Assembly (NCBI GenBank): GCA_024641625.1
Contig: JAHECQ010000030.1
Location: forward strand, 1 to 17,083
Direction of reading: 5' to 3'
Source: Acidimicrobiales bacterium
Lineage (GTDB): Bacteria > Actinomycetota > Acidimicrobiia > Acidimicrobiales > SZUA-35
DNA: 17,083 nucleotides
This document shows positions 6,790-15,209 of this stretch, piece by piece. The stretch's first letter is position 1. Each line of letters begins with the position of its first letter. Made by a program: the position numbers and the translations under genes. The notes under the pieces are model-generated. The model was not told the DNA's origin, searched no databases, and saw only the letters and a program-made list of their open reading frames with translations.

Positions 6790-9420
6790 ATGGTTGCGTC
6801 GCTTTCGGTGGAAGTCGTCGCATCGACGCAGTGGCATGCCGTGGAGGCCGACCAGGCACTGCGCCTGTTGGACAGCGATCTCGAGTCGGGCCTGCACGAT
6901 GACGAGGTGGAGCGACGGCGGTGCTCCCACGGAAGGAACGAAGTCTCGGTCTCGTCTTCCCGGCGTTGGTGGCCCTTGTTGGCCAAACAGTTCACCGGCC
7001 CTCTGGCCATGATCCTGTTCGCGGCCACCGCGGTCTCGGCGATGATCGGCGAAGCCCTCGATGCAGTGGTGATCGGTGTCATCGTGGTCGTGAACGGCGT
7101 CCTCGGATTCGTGCAGGAATGGCGAGCCGGGAAGGCGATCGAAGCACTCGAGGCGATGCTCGTGCTGCGGTCCACGGTCCGCCGCAACGGAACGCTCGAG
7201 GAGATCGACGCGCTGGAGCTGGTTCCCGGTGATGTCGTCGAACTGGCGCCCGGCGACCAGGTGCCGGCCGATCTCCGGGTGATGTCGACCGCCAATCTGC
7301 TGGTCGACGAGTCTGCGCTCACCGGCGAGTCGACGTCGGTTCACAAGACCGTCGAGTCGGTTCCGGCCGCTGCCGCACTGGCCGAACGGTCCTCGTTGGC
7401 CTACATGGGTACACAGATCATGGCCGGTACCGGCGTCGGCGCGGTGGTCGCCATCGGTCGGGGAACCGAACTGGGTACCGTCGTCGAACTCACCGACACC
7501 GCCGAAGCGCGCGAGATCCCCTTGCAGCGGACGCTCGGCCTGTTGGCTCGACGACTGGGCCAGGTCGGCGTGGCCATCGCCCTGCTCACGGTGGTCGTCG
7601 GCGTTGCCTCCGGTCGCCCGCTCCAGGACATGTTCCTCGTCGGCGTCTCGCTCGCCGTGGCCGTGGTGCCCGAAGGTCTGCCGGCGGTGGTGACGGTGAC
7701 GTTGGCCCTCGGCATTCGCACGATGTCGAAACGCTCCGCCTTGTTGCGCCATCTGGAAGCGGCGGAGACCTTGGGTGAGGCATCGGTGATCTGCACCGAC
7801 AAGACGGGCACCCTCACCCAGAACCGAATGTCGGTGACCGAGGTGTGGACCAGCGACGGTGCGATGTCGATCGGTGATCTGGATCGGCTCCGCGCCTCGT
7901 CGAGCGTCGATGCCTTGCTGGAGACGGCGCAGCTCTGCAACAAGGCGCACGTCGACACCGGCGCCGAGGCCGGTGACGGGCGAGGGGTCGGCGACCCGAC
8001 CGAGATCGCGCTCCTCAACCTGGCCCACCTCGTCGGAGCCGCCCCCCCGGCCGGCATGCTCGTCTCGGAGGTGCCGTTCGATTCGACCTCCAAGGCAATG
8101 TCGGTGACCGTCGAGAGCGAGGCCGGGCTCGTCACCCACATCAAGGGCGCTCCCGAGGTCGTCCTGGCCACCTGCACCCGGTTGCTCTCGGGCCGGGCAT
8201 CCCGCTTGCTCACCGAGGCCGATCGAGCACGTGTCCTCGACGCACAGCGCACGATGGCAACGTCAGGGCTGCGGACGCTCGCTCTGGCTCGAGAGCGTGG
8301 AGACGGTCTGGAGTTTCTCGGTCTGGTCGGGATGCTCGACCCCCCTCGACCGGAGGTCTCCTCGGCGGTCGAACGAGCGCTGACGGCCGGCGTGGTGGTC
8401 GTGGTGATGACCGGCGACGCGGGGGACACGGCGCTCAGCATTGCCCGGCAGGTTGGCCTGCCGGCGACCGAGGTGCTGACCGGCCCGGACGTCGACTCTC
8501 TCGATGATGCACAGCTGGGTCCGTTGCTCGACGGATCCCATGTGTTGGCCCGCGTCTCGCCTGCGCACAAGATGCGTGTGGTGCGCCTCCTCCAGGAGCA
8601 GGGAGCGGTGGTGGCCATGACGGGTGACGGGGTCAACGATGCCCCCGCGCTCGAACAGGCGTCGATCGGCATTGCCATGGGCCTTCGCGGAACAGACGTG
8701 GCCAGGGGAGCCGCCGACCTGGTGCTGGCCGACGACAACTTCGCCTCCATCGTTGCCGCCATCGAGGAAGGTCGCCGGCAGTACGCCAACATCCAGAAAT
8801 TCATCCGCTACCTCTTGTCCTCGAATCTGGGTGAGGTGATCGCGGTCAGTGGCAGCGTGGCGCTCGGTTGGCCGCTGGTACTCCTTCCGGCGCAGATTCT
8901 CTGGATGAACCTCCTCACCGACGGCGTCACTGCCCTCGCCCTGGGAGTCGAGCCCGCCGAATCCGATGCCATGGAACGCCCGCCGCGTCGTCCCGACGAG
9001 TCAGTGGTGGGCCGCGGCGGTATGTGGTGGATTGCCGGTCTCGGCAGCCTCATCGGTCTGGTCACGCTGGCGGTGTTCCGGCTGTCGCTGGGCTCGGGTA
9101 CCGGTGCCGATCTGGTGCGGGCCCAGACGCTGGCCTTCACCGCCATGGTCTTGTTGGAGACGGTCAACGTGGCCAACGTCCGATCGGAACACCAGGGCAT
9201 TTGGCGAACCGGTTGGACCACCAATCCCTGGCTGTTGATCGCCTGTGGTGGGGCCGTCGGATTCCAGGTGCTGGCCGTTCACGTCGACTGGTTCTCCCGA
9301 GCGCTCGGTACGTCTGCCCTTTCGGCCAAGGAGTGGGCGCTGTTGGTGCTGGTCGCGATGCCGATCCTGCTGGTGGCCGAGCTGGCCAAGGCGGTGCATC
9401 GTTGGCGACTGCGTCGATAG
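6790..9420 (+). CDS. P2A-type Ca2+-transporting P-type ATPase
   Basis: About 876 residues from ATG 6790; ATG 6760 in the same frame is an alternative, and neither has a strong Shine-Dalgarno. P-type ATPases pump cations using a phospho-Asp intermediate. Seen in order: cation ATPase N-terminal domain, the TGES dephosphorylation loop, PEGLP in M4, the phosphorylated Asp337 in DKTGTLT, a KGAPE nucleotide-domain motif, TGDGVNDAPAL, and six C-terminal membrane helices. All side-chain calcium ligands of SERCA that I can align are kept: Glu295 (PEGLP), Asn679 and Glu682 (SSNLGE), Asn707, Thr710, Asp711 (WMNLLTD), and Glu800 (RSEHQ, like SERCA's SEN). This favours two-site Ca2+ transport over Mg2+ or Mn2+. 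It is divergent from a Ca2+ exchanger-like gene and convergent with the BFN gene. Confidence 0.95.
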   Translation: MVASLSVEVVASTQWHAVEADQALRLLDSDLESGLHDDEVERRRCSHGRNEVSVSSSRRWWPLLAKQFTGPLAMILFAATAVSAMIGEALDAVVIGVIVVVNGVLGFVQEWRAGKAIEALEAMLVLRSTVRRNGTLEEIDALELVPGDVVELAPGDQVPADLRVMSTANLLVDESALTGESTSVHKTVESVPAAAALAERSSLAYMGTQIMAGTGVGAVVAIGRGTELGTVVELTDTAEAREIPLQRTLGLLARRLGQVGVAIALLTVVVGVASGRPLQDMFLVGVSLAVAVVPEGLPAVVTVTLALGIRTMSKRSALLRHLEAAETLGEASVICTDKTGTLTQNRMSVTEVWTSDGAMSIGDLDRLRASSSVDALLETAQLCNKAHVDTGAEAGDGRGVGDPTEIALLNLAHLVGAAPPAGMLVSEVPFDSTSKAMSVTVESEAGLVTHIKGAPEVVLATCTRLLSGRASRLLTEADRARVLDAQRTMATSGLRTLALARERGDGLEFLGLVGMLDPPRPEVSSAVERALTAGVVVVVMTGDAGDTALSIARQVGLPATEVLTGPDVDSLDDAQLGPLLDGSHVLARVSPAHKMRVVRLLQEQGAVVAMTGDGVNDAPALEQASIGIAMGLRGTDVARGAADLVLADDNFASIVAAIEEGRRQYANIQKFIRYLLSSNLGEVIAVSGSVALGWPLVLLPAQILWMNLLTDGVTALALGVEPAESDAMERPPRRPDESVVGRGGMWWIAGLGSLIGLVTLAVFRLSLGSGTGADLVRAQTLAFTAMVLLETVNVANVRSEHQGIWRTGWTTNPWLLIACGGAVGFQVLAVHVDWFSRALGTSALSAKEWALLVLVAMPILLVAELAKAVHRWRLRR

Positions 9421-9427
9421 TCGGGTG

Positions 9428-10069
9428 TCAGCCCGCTTCGTTGTCGCCGGTCTCCTCGGGGGGGCCGGCTTCGTCGGGGGGACCAGCGTCGTCCCGAAGC
9501 GAGAAGTCCTCGGGCGTGGCTCCCTCGAGGAACGCCGAGAATTCGGTCATGATGTCCTCGATCTCCTCCTCGTCGAACGGCTGGTCCAGCTCGTGGTGGA
9601 CCGCGACGGCGGCGTCATCGAGGACTGTCTGCTCGACGTGCACCGGAGCGCCACGGCGAACCGCCAAGGCGAGGCCATCACTGGGCCTCGAGGAAACGGT
9701 CAGTGCTCCAGTGGGCGTGTCGATGACGAGTTCGGCGAGGAAGGTGCCCTGCTCGAGTGCGGTGATGACCACTCGTTCGAGTCGCCCGCCCATGAGCTCG
9801 ATCACGTCGATCATCAGATCGTGAGTTCCCGGTCGCGGCAGATCGATCCCTTGCAGGCCGATCGCAATGGACTGGGCCTCAGCCGGCCCGATGAAGATCG
9901 GCAGCACCTGGGTCACCTCGTTCTGCTCGCCCAACAGAGCGATCGACGAGCCACTGGTGTGGTCGAGAAAGAGGCCAAGGAGTTCGACGGGCACGGTCAC
10001 CCGATGATCGTCACCGGTGGGAACCGTTCTTCCTAGAGCCCAAGGTCCCGCAATCCCGGCATTCGCCAC
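9428..10069 (-). CDS. BFN/DUF151 (bifunctional nuclease) domain protein
   Basis: The product resembles actinobacterial DUF151 proteins: QVLPIFIGPAEAQSIAIGLQG, then PRPGTHDLMIDVIELMGG, a GTFLAELVI strand, SSRPSDGLALAVRRGAPVHVE, and an acidic tail with FLEGATPEDF. In plants a BFN protein has DNase and RNase activity; the bacterial function is largely unknown. The GTG at 10069 lies six bases after the DUF4389 gene stop. The domain itself starts only near residue 24, where a GTG at 10000 is another plausible start; neither has a good Shine-Dalgarno, although AGGAAGA occurs at 10028-10034. After the domain, residues from about 190 form an Asp/Glu/Pro/Gly tail with an imperfect 18-bp repeat. It is the last gene of the - strand run. 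Confidence 0.85.
   Translation of the reverse strand: MANAGIAGPWALGRTVPTGDDHRVTVPVELLGLFLDHTSGSSIALLGEQNEVTQVLPIFIGPAEAQSIAIGLQGIDLPRPGTHDLMIDVIELMGGRLERVVITALEQGTFLAELVIDTPTGALTVSSRPSDGLALAVRRGAPVHVEQTVLDDAAVAVHHELDQPFDEEEIEDIMTEFSAFLEGATPEDFSLRDDAGPPDEAGPPEETGDNEAG
9452..9487 (+). repeat. 18-bp imperfect tandem repeat in the BFN gene tail
   Basis: Units 9452-9469 and 9470-9487 agree at 14 of 18 positions and encode AGPPDE/AGPPEE on the - strand. They form part of an acidic, proline-rich, probably unstructured C-terminus and contain long G runs on the + strand. Confidence 0.6.
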
Positions 10070-10075
10070 GAGGAC

Positions 10076-11575
10076 TCACGAGATGGGCCTCCCCTCGTCT
10101 GCGTCGGGAGTCGCCTGGAGCCCGAGGGCAGCGGGTGCCACCGGTGGGGCCGGTTCGGGTGCCACCGGTGGGGACGGTTCGGTTGGGGCCGGTTCGGTGC
10201 CGCCCTGGTCGAGTCGGAACGGCGGGTAACGGTCGGTCATCAGGGCGACGTAGGCGATGACTCGGTAGATCCAGCGGTTGAACCCGACGATCAGATCGAA
10301 CAAGGCTCGGGGGTACTCGCCGGTGAACAGCAACATGATTCCGGCCGCCAACACCAGGAAGCCGAGCAGGCCACCTCCGCCGGTGGGATCGAAGCCCAGG
10401 CGATCACCTTCCAAGGCGAGCCAGTGAACGGACGAACCGACGAGCAGGGCCACGATGACGAGGTGAGGGATGGCCAGCAACCACTTGACGAAGACCAGGC
10501 CGCGGGACAGCCGTTCGGGGTATGCGATCTCCAGTCGTGCAGCATCACCCGGTTCGGGCTGGAGGCTGAACGAGGGGTATCGATCGGTGCCGATCCCGCC
10601 GGTTGTGGCGTAGTGGGTGACCCGCCACGACCAGCGCAACACGCCGACGTTGAACTCGAACATGCCCTTGGGGTAGCGACCGGTGAACACGATGGCGACT
10701 GCGGCAATCAGCGTCAGCACGGCGAAGGCGATACCGAGGACGGCGAGCACGATGAAATGAGGGATGGCCAGGAACCACTTGACCAACCACAGCCAACGGG
10801 AGAGTCCCGGGTCAAGCGTCGCTTCGAGGGCGACCGGATCCTCGGTCGTCGGGGCGCCCGTGGCCGTGGCAGGAGGCTGCGACGCGGGTGCGGTCGGCGA
10901 GTCCGACGAAGTGGTATGGGCGCCGGCCACGATCAGGACGATGGCGGCGGTGGTCATCACTGCGCCGAGGCCGATCATGATGAGGGCCAGCGGGAGGACG
11001 AACGGCGCCTTGACACCGACGTTCACATCAGCGCCGAACCGGGGGGAGCCGTCGGCATTCATGACCACAACGGACCAACGCCCGCTGGTCGCCTCCCACA
11101 CGAGCTCCTGGGAGCCGGGCCCGCTCGCCGATTCGGTCCAGAAGGTCTGACTGGTGGGTGGAGCGATCTCGTTCCGGCCGCTGCGGGTGCGGTACACGGC
11201 TTCGAGCCCATTGGTGAGGTCGGCCACCTCGTCGTGGGCGATGCCGGTCAGGTAGGCATCGACGTCGGCTCTGCGAGCAATGCCGACGAACACGTCGGTC
11301 GTGCTGTCGGCATTCGTGACCCGAAGCCTGACGTCGGCGTCGAGCGCGTCGATGATCCAGTCCGGCGAGCCCGGCTCGGCGGCGAAGGTGATGTCCTCTG
11401 CGGTAATGGCGACGGTGTCGGTCTCGAGCCGGTCGAGGGTCACGTCGAAGTACCCGTCGCCCCCACGACCGAACGCGTAGGCGAGGCCCAGGGCGCTACC
11501 TCCCAAGAGCATGGCGAGCGAGGGGATGATCAGCAGACACCCGATGACGAGGGCGGCAATTCTTGTCGGTTTCAT
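10076..11575 (-). CDS. Membrane protein with two DUF4389 modules
   Basis: The product has 499 residues from ATG 11575, set by an AGGAAGGA seven bases upstream; the longer frame to 11710 overlaps the permease gene end and is rejected. Layout: a membrane helix near residues 7-27, an extracytoplasmic-looking beta-rich region (about 40-185), a second helix (about 190-218), a Ser/Thr/Pro/Ala linker, then two DUF4389 copies (about 257-337 and 353-453). Each copy has the same signature: (L/V)VKW(F/L)LAIPH, hydrophobic helices, TG(R/E)YP, an FN-x-W/Y turn and TDRYP(S/P)F. The C-terminal 45 residues are Pro/Ala/Glu-rich and contain a 24-bp tandem repeat. DUF4389 has no known activity; it is often found in actinobacterial membrane proteins. 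Adjacency to an ABC exporter suggests an envelope role, by context only. Confidence 0.85.
   Translation of the reverse strand: MKPTRIAALVIGCLLIIPSLAMLLGGSALGLAYAFGRGGDGYFDVTLDRLETDTVAITAEDITFAAEPGSPDWIIDALDADVRLRVTNADSTTDVFVGIARRADVDAYLTGIAHDEVADLTNGLEAVYRTRSGRNEIAPPTSQTFWTESASGPGSQELVWEATSGRWSVVVMNADGSPRFGADVNVGVKAPFVLPLALIMIGLGAVMTTAAIVLIVAGAHTTSSDSPTAPASQPPATATGAPTTEDPVALEATLDPGLSRWLWLVKWFLAIPHFIVLAVLGIAFAVLTLIAAVAIVFTGRYPKGMFEFNVGVLRWSWRVTHYATTGGIGTDRYPSFSLQPEPGDAARLEIAYPERLSRGLVFVKWLLAIPHLVIVALLVGSSVHWLALEGDRLGFDPTGGGGLLGFLVLAAGIMLLFTGEYPRALFDLIVGFNRWIYRVIAYVALMTDRYPPFRLDQGGTEPAPTEPSPPVAPEPAPPVAPAALGLQATPDADEGRPIS
10134..10181 (+). repeat. 24-bp tandem repeat in the DUF4389 gene 3' end
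   Basis: Units 10134-10157 and 10158-10181 differ at one position. A partial, degenerate third unit follows to about 10197. On the - strand they encode the repeated PEPAPPVA tail. Confidence 0.75.
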
Positions 11576-11588
11576 CTTGCTGTCCTTC

Positions 11589-11622
11589 CTCGAGCCTGTG
11601 TCCTTGCTCGAGCCTGTGTCCT
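11589..11622 (+). repeat. 16-bp direct repeat (18-bp period) in the DUF4389 gene leader
   Basis: CTCGAGCCTGTGTCCT occurs at 11589-11604 and 11607-11622. Read on the - strand, each unit begins AGGACA, and a third AGGACA forms part of the real Shine-Dalgarno AGGAAGGACA just before ATG 11575. So the ribosome-site sequence has been duplicated upstream together with its flank. Confidence 0.85.
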
Positions 11623-11630
11623 CGATGCAG

Positions 11631-14174
11631 CTAGGTGGAGCCGATGGCGCGGAGGATGTCGAGCTTGGCTGCCCGCCGGGCCGGTCGCACGGCGGCGACC
11701 ACCCCGGCAAGGGCGGCGATCACAGCGATCGTCAACAATTGGGAGACCGGAAAGACGAACTGGCCGAAGCCTTCGTCGCGCAGAGCTCGCACGATGAGGA
11801 AGCCGAAGAACACCCCGACGATCATGCCGAGCATCGTGCCGAAGATGGCAATCATGACCGACTCCCAGGTCACCGTCGCCCGAAGCTGGCGCCGTGTCAT
11901 GCCGACGGCGCGCAGCAGACCCAGTTCGCGGGTGCGTTCCACGATCGACAGCGCCAGCGTGTTGGCGATACCGATCAGCGCAATGATGATGGCCAGGGCA
12001 AGCAGTGCGTAGACGAGACCGAGCAGCTGGTTGATCTGATCGGCTTGGGCCTGCTTGAACTCCTGGAGGTCCTGCACCTGGGCGTTGGGGTAGTCGGCGG
12101 CGACGGCCTCGACCGCAGCTCGGGTCTGTGCCGGCATTGCGCCCTCGGAACGGAGTACATAGATCTGGAAGTCGAAGACGCCGGGGAAGTTCTTCTCGAA
12201 TGCCGGGTTGCCGACGAAGAAGTTACCGCTCAGCTCGTTGCGGGCGAAGATGACCGCGATGCGGAAGCTCTGCGCTCCGGTCTCGGCGAAACGCACCTCG
12301 ACGCGATCGCCCAGCCTCCACCCCCGATCTGCCGCAAGCTCGTCATGGACTGCCAGATCGGTTTCGCCGAGGCTGCTGATGTCGCCCTCGATGACCCCCA
12401 CGTCGACGATGTCATCGACGGTTTCCGGATCGACTCCGAAGACGGTGGTTGCCTCTCCCTGGATCTCGGCGAAGCCGACCCGGACGCCCGACGCCGCTTC
12501 GACCTCGGGAAGGGCATTGAGATCCTCGGCCAGCTGAGGGCTCAGACCGCCGGACCCGAAGGCCCCGGAATCGATCACCAGGTCGCCGATGAAGCTCTCG
12601 TCGATGATGGTGTTGATCGACGCCTTGGCCGACTCGGCAAAGATGGCAATGGTGACCACCAGGCCCACGCCGATCATCAGCGCCGCCGCGGTCGTACTGG
12701 TGCGGCGCGGGTTGCGCATGGTGTTCTCCTGCGCCAGCTCCCCGGAGATGCCGGTGAGGGAGGCAATCGGCCCACCAGCGAACCGGGCGAAGGGCCGCAC
12801 GATGGTGGGGCTCAGGGCGGCGACGGCCAGGAAGACCGAAGCCGCACCGAGGCCGATCAGGAGCATGCGGTTGCCGGACTCACCGAAGAAGCCCCAGGCC
12901 AGCAGGGCAACACCGCCGGCGAGAAGCGATCCACCGCTGATCAGGCGCCAACGGAGACCCCCGGAATCCTCGGTGTTGACGCTGCGCAATGCCTCCATCG
13001 GGGCGACCGCCGACGCACGCCACGATGGCATCACCGCGGAGACCACGGTGACCAGGACACCCACCAGCAACGAGATCCACACCGTTGTCACCTTGAAGAC
13101 GACACCGCCGGCCGGGATGTCGAAGCCGAACGTGGCCAGGAGCTGTTGCAACAGTGTCGCCACGCCGATGCCCGCGCCGATGCCGACGGCCGAGGCCACA
13201 AGGCCCACGAGCATCGCCTCGGTCAGCACCGAACCCAGCACTTGCGTGCGTCGGGCGCCGAGCGACCGGAGCAGCGCCAGCTCACGGGTGCGTTGGGCCA
13301 CGATGATCGAGAACGTGTTGTAGATGATGAAGGCGGCCACGAACAGGGCCACGACGGCGAAGATCAACATGAAGGTGTTGAAGAAGCCCAATGCCTGCGC
13401 GACGGCGTCCTGATTCTCCTCGGTCAGCTGTTCGCCGGTCATCACCTCGAGGCCGTCTCCCAGGGCGGCATCGACCCGATCCCGCAGGTCCGCCTGGCCC
13501 ACACCCGGGTCGGCGACGGCGCTCACTGCCTGGACCCTGCCCGGCTCGCCGAGGACGTCGAAGGCGGTGTCCGTGGTGAACAGGCTGATCGACGACCCGA
13601 GCGCCGTGTCGGCATCGCCGAAGGTGGCGATGCCGCTCAGCACGAACGGGGTGGGTCCGTTCTGCAACAGGATCGTGATGGTGTCGCCCACTTCGAAGGG
13701 TCCCTGACGTGCGGTGGAACGGTCGATGACCACTTCGTCGGGCCGTCGAGGGGCGGAACCCTCGACGATGACCATCGGGTTGAGCTCCTCCACGTCGGTC
13801 CAGTTGACCCCGAACGTCGGCGCCCCTTGTGCCGGGTTGCCGATGGGGTCGCCGTTGATGTCGACCACCTGTGCGTAGCCTTCGACGTCGACGTCGGCCT
13901 TGGCTACACCGTCCACGGCGAGGACCTCCTCGAGCACGTTGGCGTCGATGGTCCCGCGCACGTCCCCGAAGTCGGACTCGATCGTCTCACTGCTTCGGAT
14001 CACGACATCGACGTCCTGGTAGATGTCGGAGAAGAGCCCGTCGAACGTGGCGCCGATGGTGTCGATCAGGACCAACGAACCCGCCAGGAAGGCCACGCCG
14101 ATCATCACCGACAACGACGTCGAGAACAAACGGAACTTCCGGGCCAGCAGGTTCTCGAGACTCAGGCGGAACAT
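11631..14174 (-). CDS. ABC transporter permease, two FtsX/MacB-type modules
   Basis: The 847-residue product is an integral membrane permease of the MacB/FtsX superfamily (type VII-like exporters and mechanotransmission complexes). An N-terminal helix (about 20-38) is followed by an extracytoplasmic MacB-like core (about 40-255), a first FtsX module with three helices (about 262-398, including the RTRELALLRSLGARRTQV coupling segment), two central helices (about 417-460), a second external domain (about 490-710) and a second FtsX module (about 714-847) with the matching RTRELGLLRAVGMTRRQL segment. This is the usual layout for actinobacterial FtsX-like permeases of about 850 residues. The start ATG lies 13 bases after the ATPase gene stop, so the pair is co-transcribed. 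The transported molecule is unknown; lipoprotein, peptide or antibiotic-related export are possibilities for the family. Confidence 0.93.
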   Translation of the reverse strand: MFRLSLENLLARKFRLFSTSLSVMIGVAFLAGSLVLIDTIGATFDGLFSDIYQDVDVVIRSSETIESDFGDVRGTIDANVLEEVLAVDGVAKADVDVEGYAQVVDINGDPIGNPAQGAPTFGVNWTDVEELNPMVIVEGSAPRRPDEVVIDRSTARQGPFEVGDTITILLQNGPTPFVLSGIATFGDADTALGSSISLFTTDTAFDVLGEPGRVQAVSAVADPGVGQADLRDRVDAALGDGLEVMTGEQLTEENQDAVAQALGFFNTFMLIFAVVALFVAAFIIYNTFSIIVAQRTRELALLRSLGARRTQVLGSVLTEAMLVGLVASAVGIGAGIGVATLLQQLLATFGFDIPAGGVVFKVTTVWISLLVGVLVTVVSAVMPSWRASAVAPMEALRSVNTEDSGGLRWRLISGGSLLAGGVALLAWGFFGESGNRMLLIGLGAASVFLAVAALSPTIVRPFARFAGGPIASLTGISGELAQENTMRNPRRTSTTAAALMIGVGLVVTIAIFAESAKASINTIIDESFIGDLVIDSGAFGSGGLSPQLAEDLNALPEVEAASGVRVGFAEIQGEATTVFGVDPETVDDIVDVGVIEGDISSLGETDLAVHDELAADRGWRLGDRVEVRFAETGAQSFRIAVIFARNELSGNFFVGNPAFEKNFPGVFDFQIYVLRSEGAMPAQTRAAVEAVAADYPNAQVQDLQEFKQAQADQINQLLGLVYALLALAIIIALIGIANTLALSIVERTRELGLLRAVGMTRRQLRATVTWESVMIAIFGTMLGMIVGVFFGFLIVRALRDEGFGQFVFPVSQLLTIAVIAALAGVVAAVRPARRAAKLDILRAIGST

Positions 14175-14187
14175 GGCGACCGATCCG

Positions 14188-14946
14188 TCATCGCTCGAGC
14201 GCCTTGAGGCGCTCGAGGATTCGCTCGGCGGTGGGCTGGGTCATCTGATCGACGATTCCGCCATCGACCAGGAAGGTCACACTGTCGGCGTAGGCCGAGG
14301 CCGAAGCGTCGTGAGAGACCATCACCACGGTCTGGTCGAGTTGGTCGACCGCATCGCGCAGCATCTGCAGCACTTCGTGACCGCTCGAGGTGTCGAGGTT
14401 GCCGGTCGGCTCGTCGGCAAAGATGATGGCGGGTCGATTGATGAGCGCTCGGGCAACCGCGACTCGTTGCTGCTGCCCACCCGAGAGCTCGGCCGGTCGA
14501 TGCCCGAGTCGTTCGCGTAATCCGAGGCTGTCGACCACCTTGTCGAACCACTCGTGGTCGACGGGGTGTCGGCCCAGACGAAGTTGCAGGGTGATGTTCT
14601 TCTCGGCGGTGAGGGTGGGGATCAGGTTGAATGCCTGGAAGACGAAGCCGATACGGTCACGGCGTAGCACCGTGAGGTCGCGATCACCGAGTGAACTCAG
14701 GTCGGTGCCGGCGATGTAGACGTGCCCCGAGGTGACCGGTTCGAGGCCCGCCATACAGTGCAACAGCGTGGACTTCCCCGAACCGGACGGGCCCATGATG
14801 GCGCTGAAGTGTCCTGCACCGAAGGCGACGGTGACATCGTTGAGGGCGCGAACCTCGGTCTGACCTTCTCCGAAGAGCTTGGTCACGTTCTGCGTTCGTG
14901 CCGCTGCGGTTGACGCCACGGTCGCGGATTCGGGTTGGGCTGCCAC
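14188..14946 (-). CDS. ABC transporter ATPase (LolD/MacB-type)
   Basis: About 252 residues from GTG 14946, chosen because GAGGA lies seven bases upstream; an in-frame TTG at 14970 lacks a ribosome site. All ATPase motifs are present: Walker A GPSGSGKST (52-60), Q-loop FVFQAFNLIP (Gln104), signature LSGGQQQR (154-161), Walker B IIFADEPTGNLD (from 174) and the H-loop VMVSHD (His212). The Q-loop wording and EPTGNLD are typical of the LolD/MacB/FtsE branch, which pairs with FtsX-type permeases as found directly downstream. It energises the two-module permease from the cytoplasmic side. It is the first gene of the - strand run and faces a repeat-rich intergenic region that probably contains its promoter. 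Confidence 0.95.
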   Translation of the reverse strand: MAAQPESATVASTAAARTQNVTKLFGEGQTEVRALNDVTVAFGAGHFSAIMGPSGSGKSTLLHCMAGLEPVTSGHVYIAGTDLSSLGDRDLTVLRRDRIGFVFQAFNLIPTLTAEKNITLQLRLGRHPVDHEWFDKVVDSLGLRERLGHRPAELSGGQQQRVAVARALINRPAIIFADEPTGNLDTSSGHEVLQMLRDAVDQLDQTVVMVSHDASASAYADSVTFLVDGGIVDQMTQPTAERILERLKALER

Positions 14947-15002
14947 CCTGGGATCCTCACCCGACAGCAACCGGCATCGCCAGGGACCAAGGTCACGTGC
15001 CG

Positions 15003-15066
15003 CAGGTATTCGAGTAATGGAGTATTCGAGTACCGGAGTATTCGAGTACCGGAGTATTCGAGTGCC
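15003..15066. repeat. Four-unit, 16-bp tandem array with near-palindromic cores
   Basis: GGAGTATTCGAGTACC is exact at 15019-15034 and 15035-15050, has one change at 15051-15066, and a degenerate first unit lies at 15003-15018. All four share GTATTCGAGT. The core TATTCGAGTA is an 8/10 palindrome centred on TCGA. It starts 57 bases upstream of the ABC ATPase start and ends about 143 bases before the sigma-28-like promoter. The units are adjacent, without spacers, so this is not CRISPR. A multi-site regulator-binding array is plausible. Confidence 0.85.
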
Positions 15067-15209
15067 GGCGTCCTTCGGGGACGGCCCAGGCGTGCGTGGG
15101 CTCAGCGCAGGGCGGCCAGGAGTTCCTCACGCGTCGGTTGTGCCGGTGTGCAGGCCTCGGCTACGGACTCGCATTGGTCCGCCGGGATGCATTGGGTTCA
15201 TCGAAACAC

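Noticed and set aside
6580..8804. Long - strand frames (519 and 467 codons) opposite the Ca2+-ATPase
   Set aside because: Low-complexity Arg/Ser/His-rich translations with no motif; the + strand has every P-type ATPase motif.
11511..14207. Very long + strand frame (898 codons) opposite the ABC permease
   Set aside because: It is an antisense shadow of GC-rich code; its translation is Asp/Gly/Arg/His-rich without domains, while the - strand has clear FtsX modules.
15003..15066. Tandem array considered as CRISPR
   Set aside because: Units are adjacent and 16 bp long, with no spacers and no cas genes nearby.
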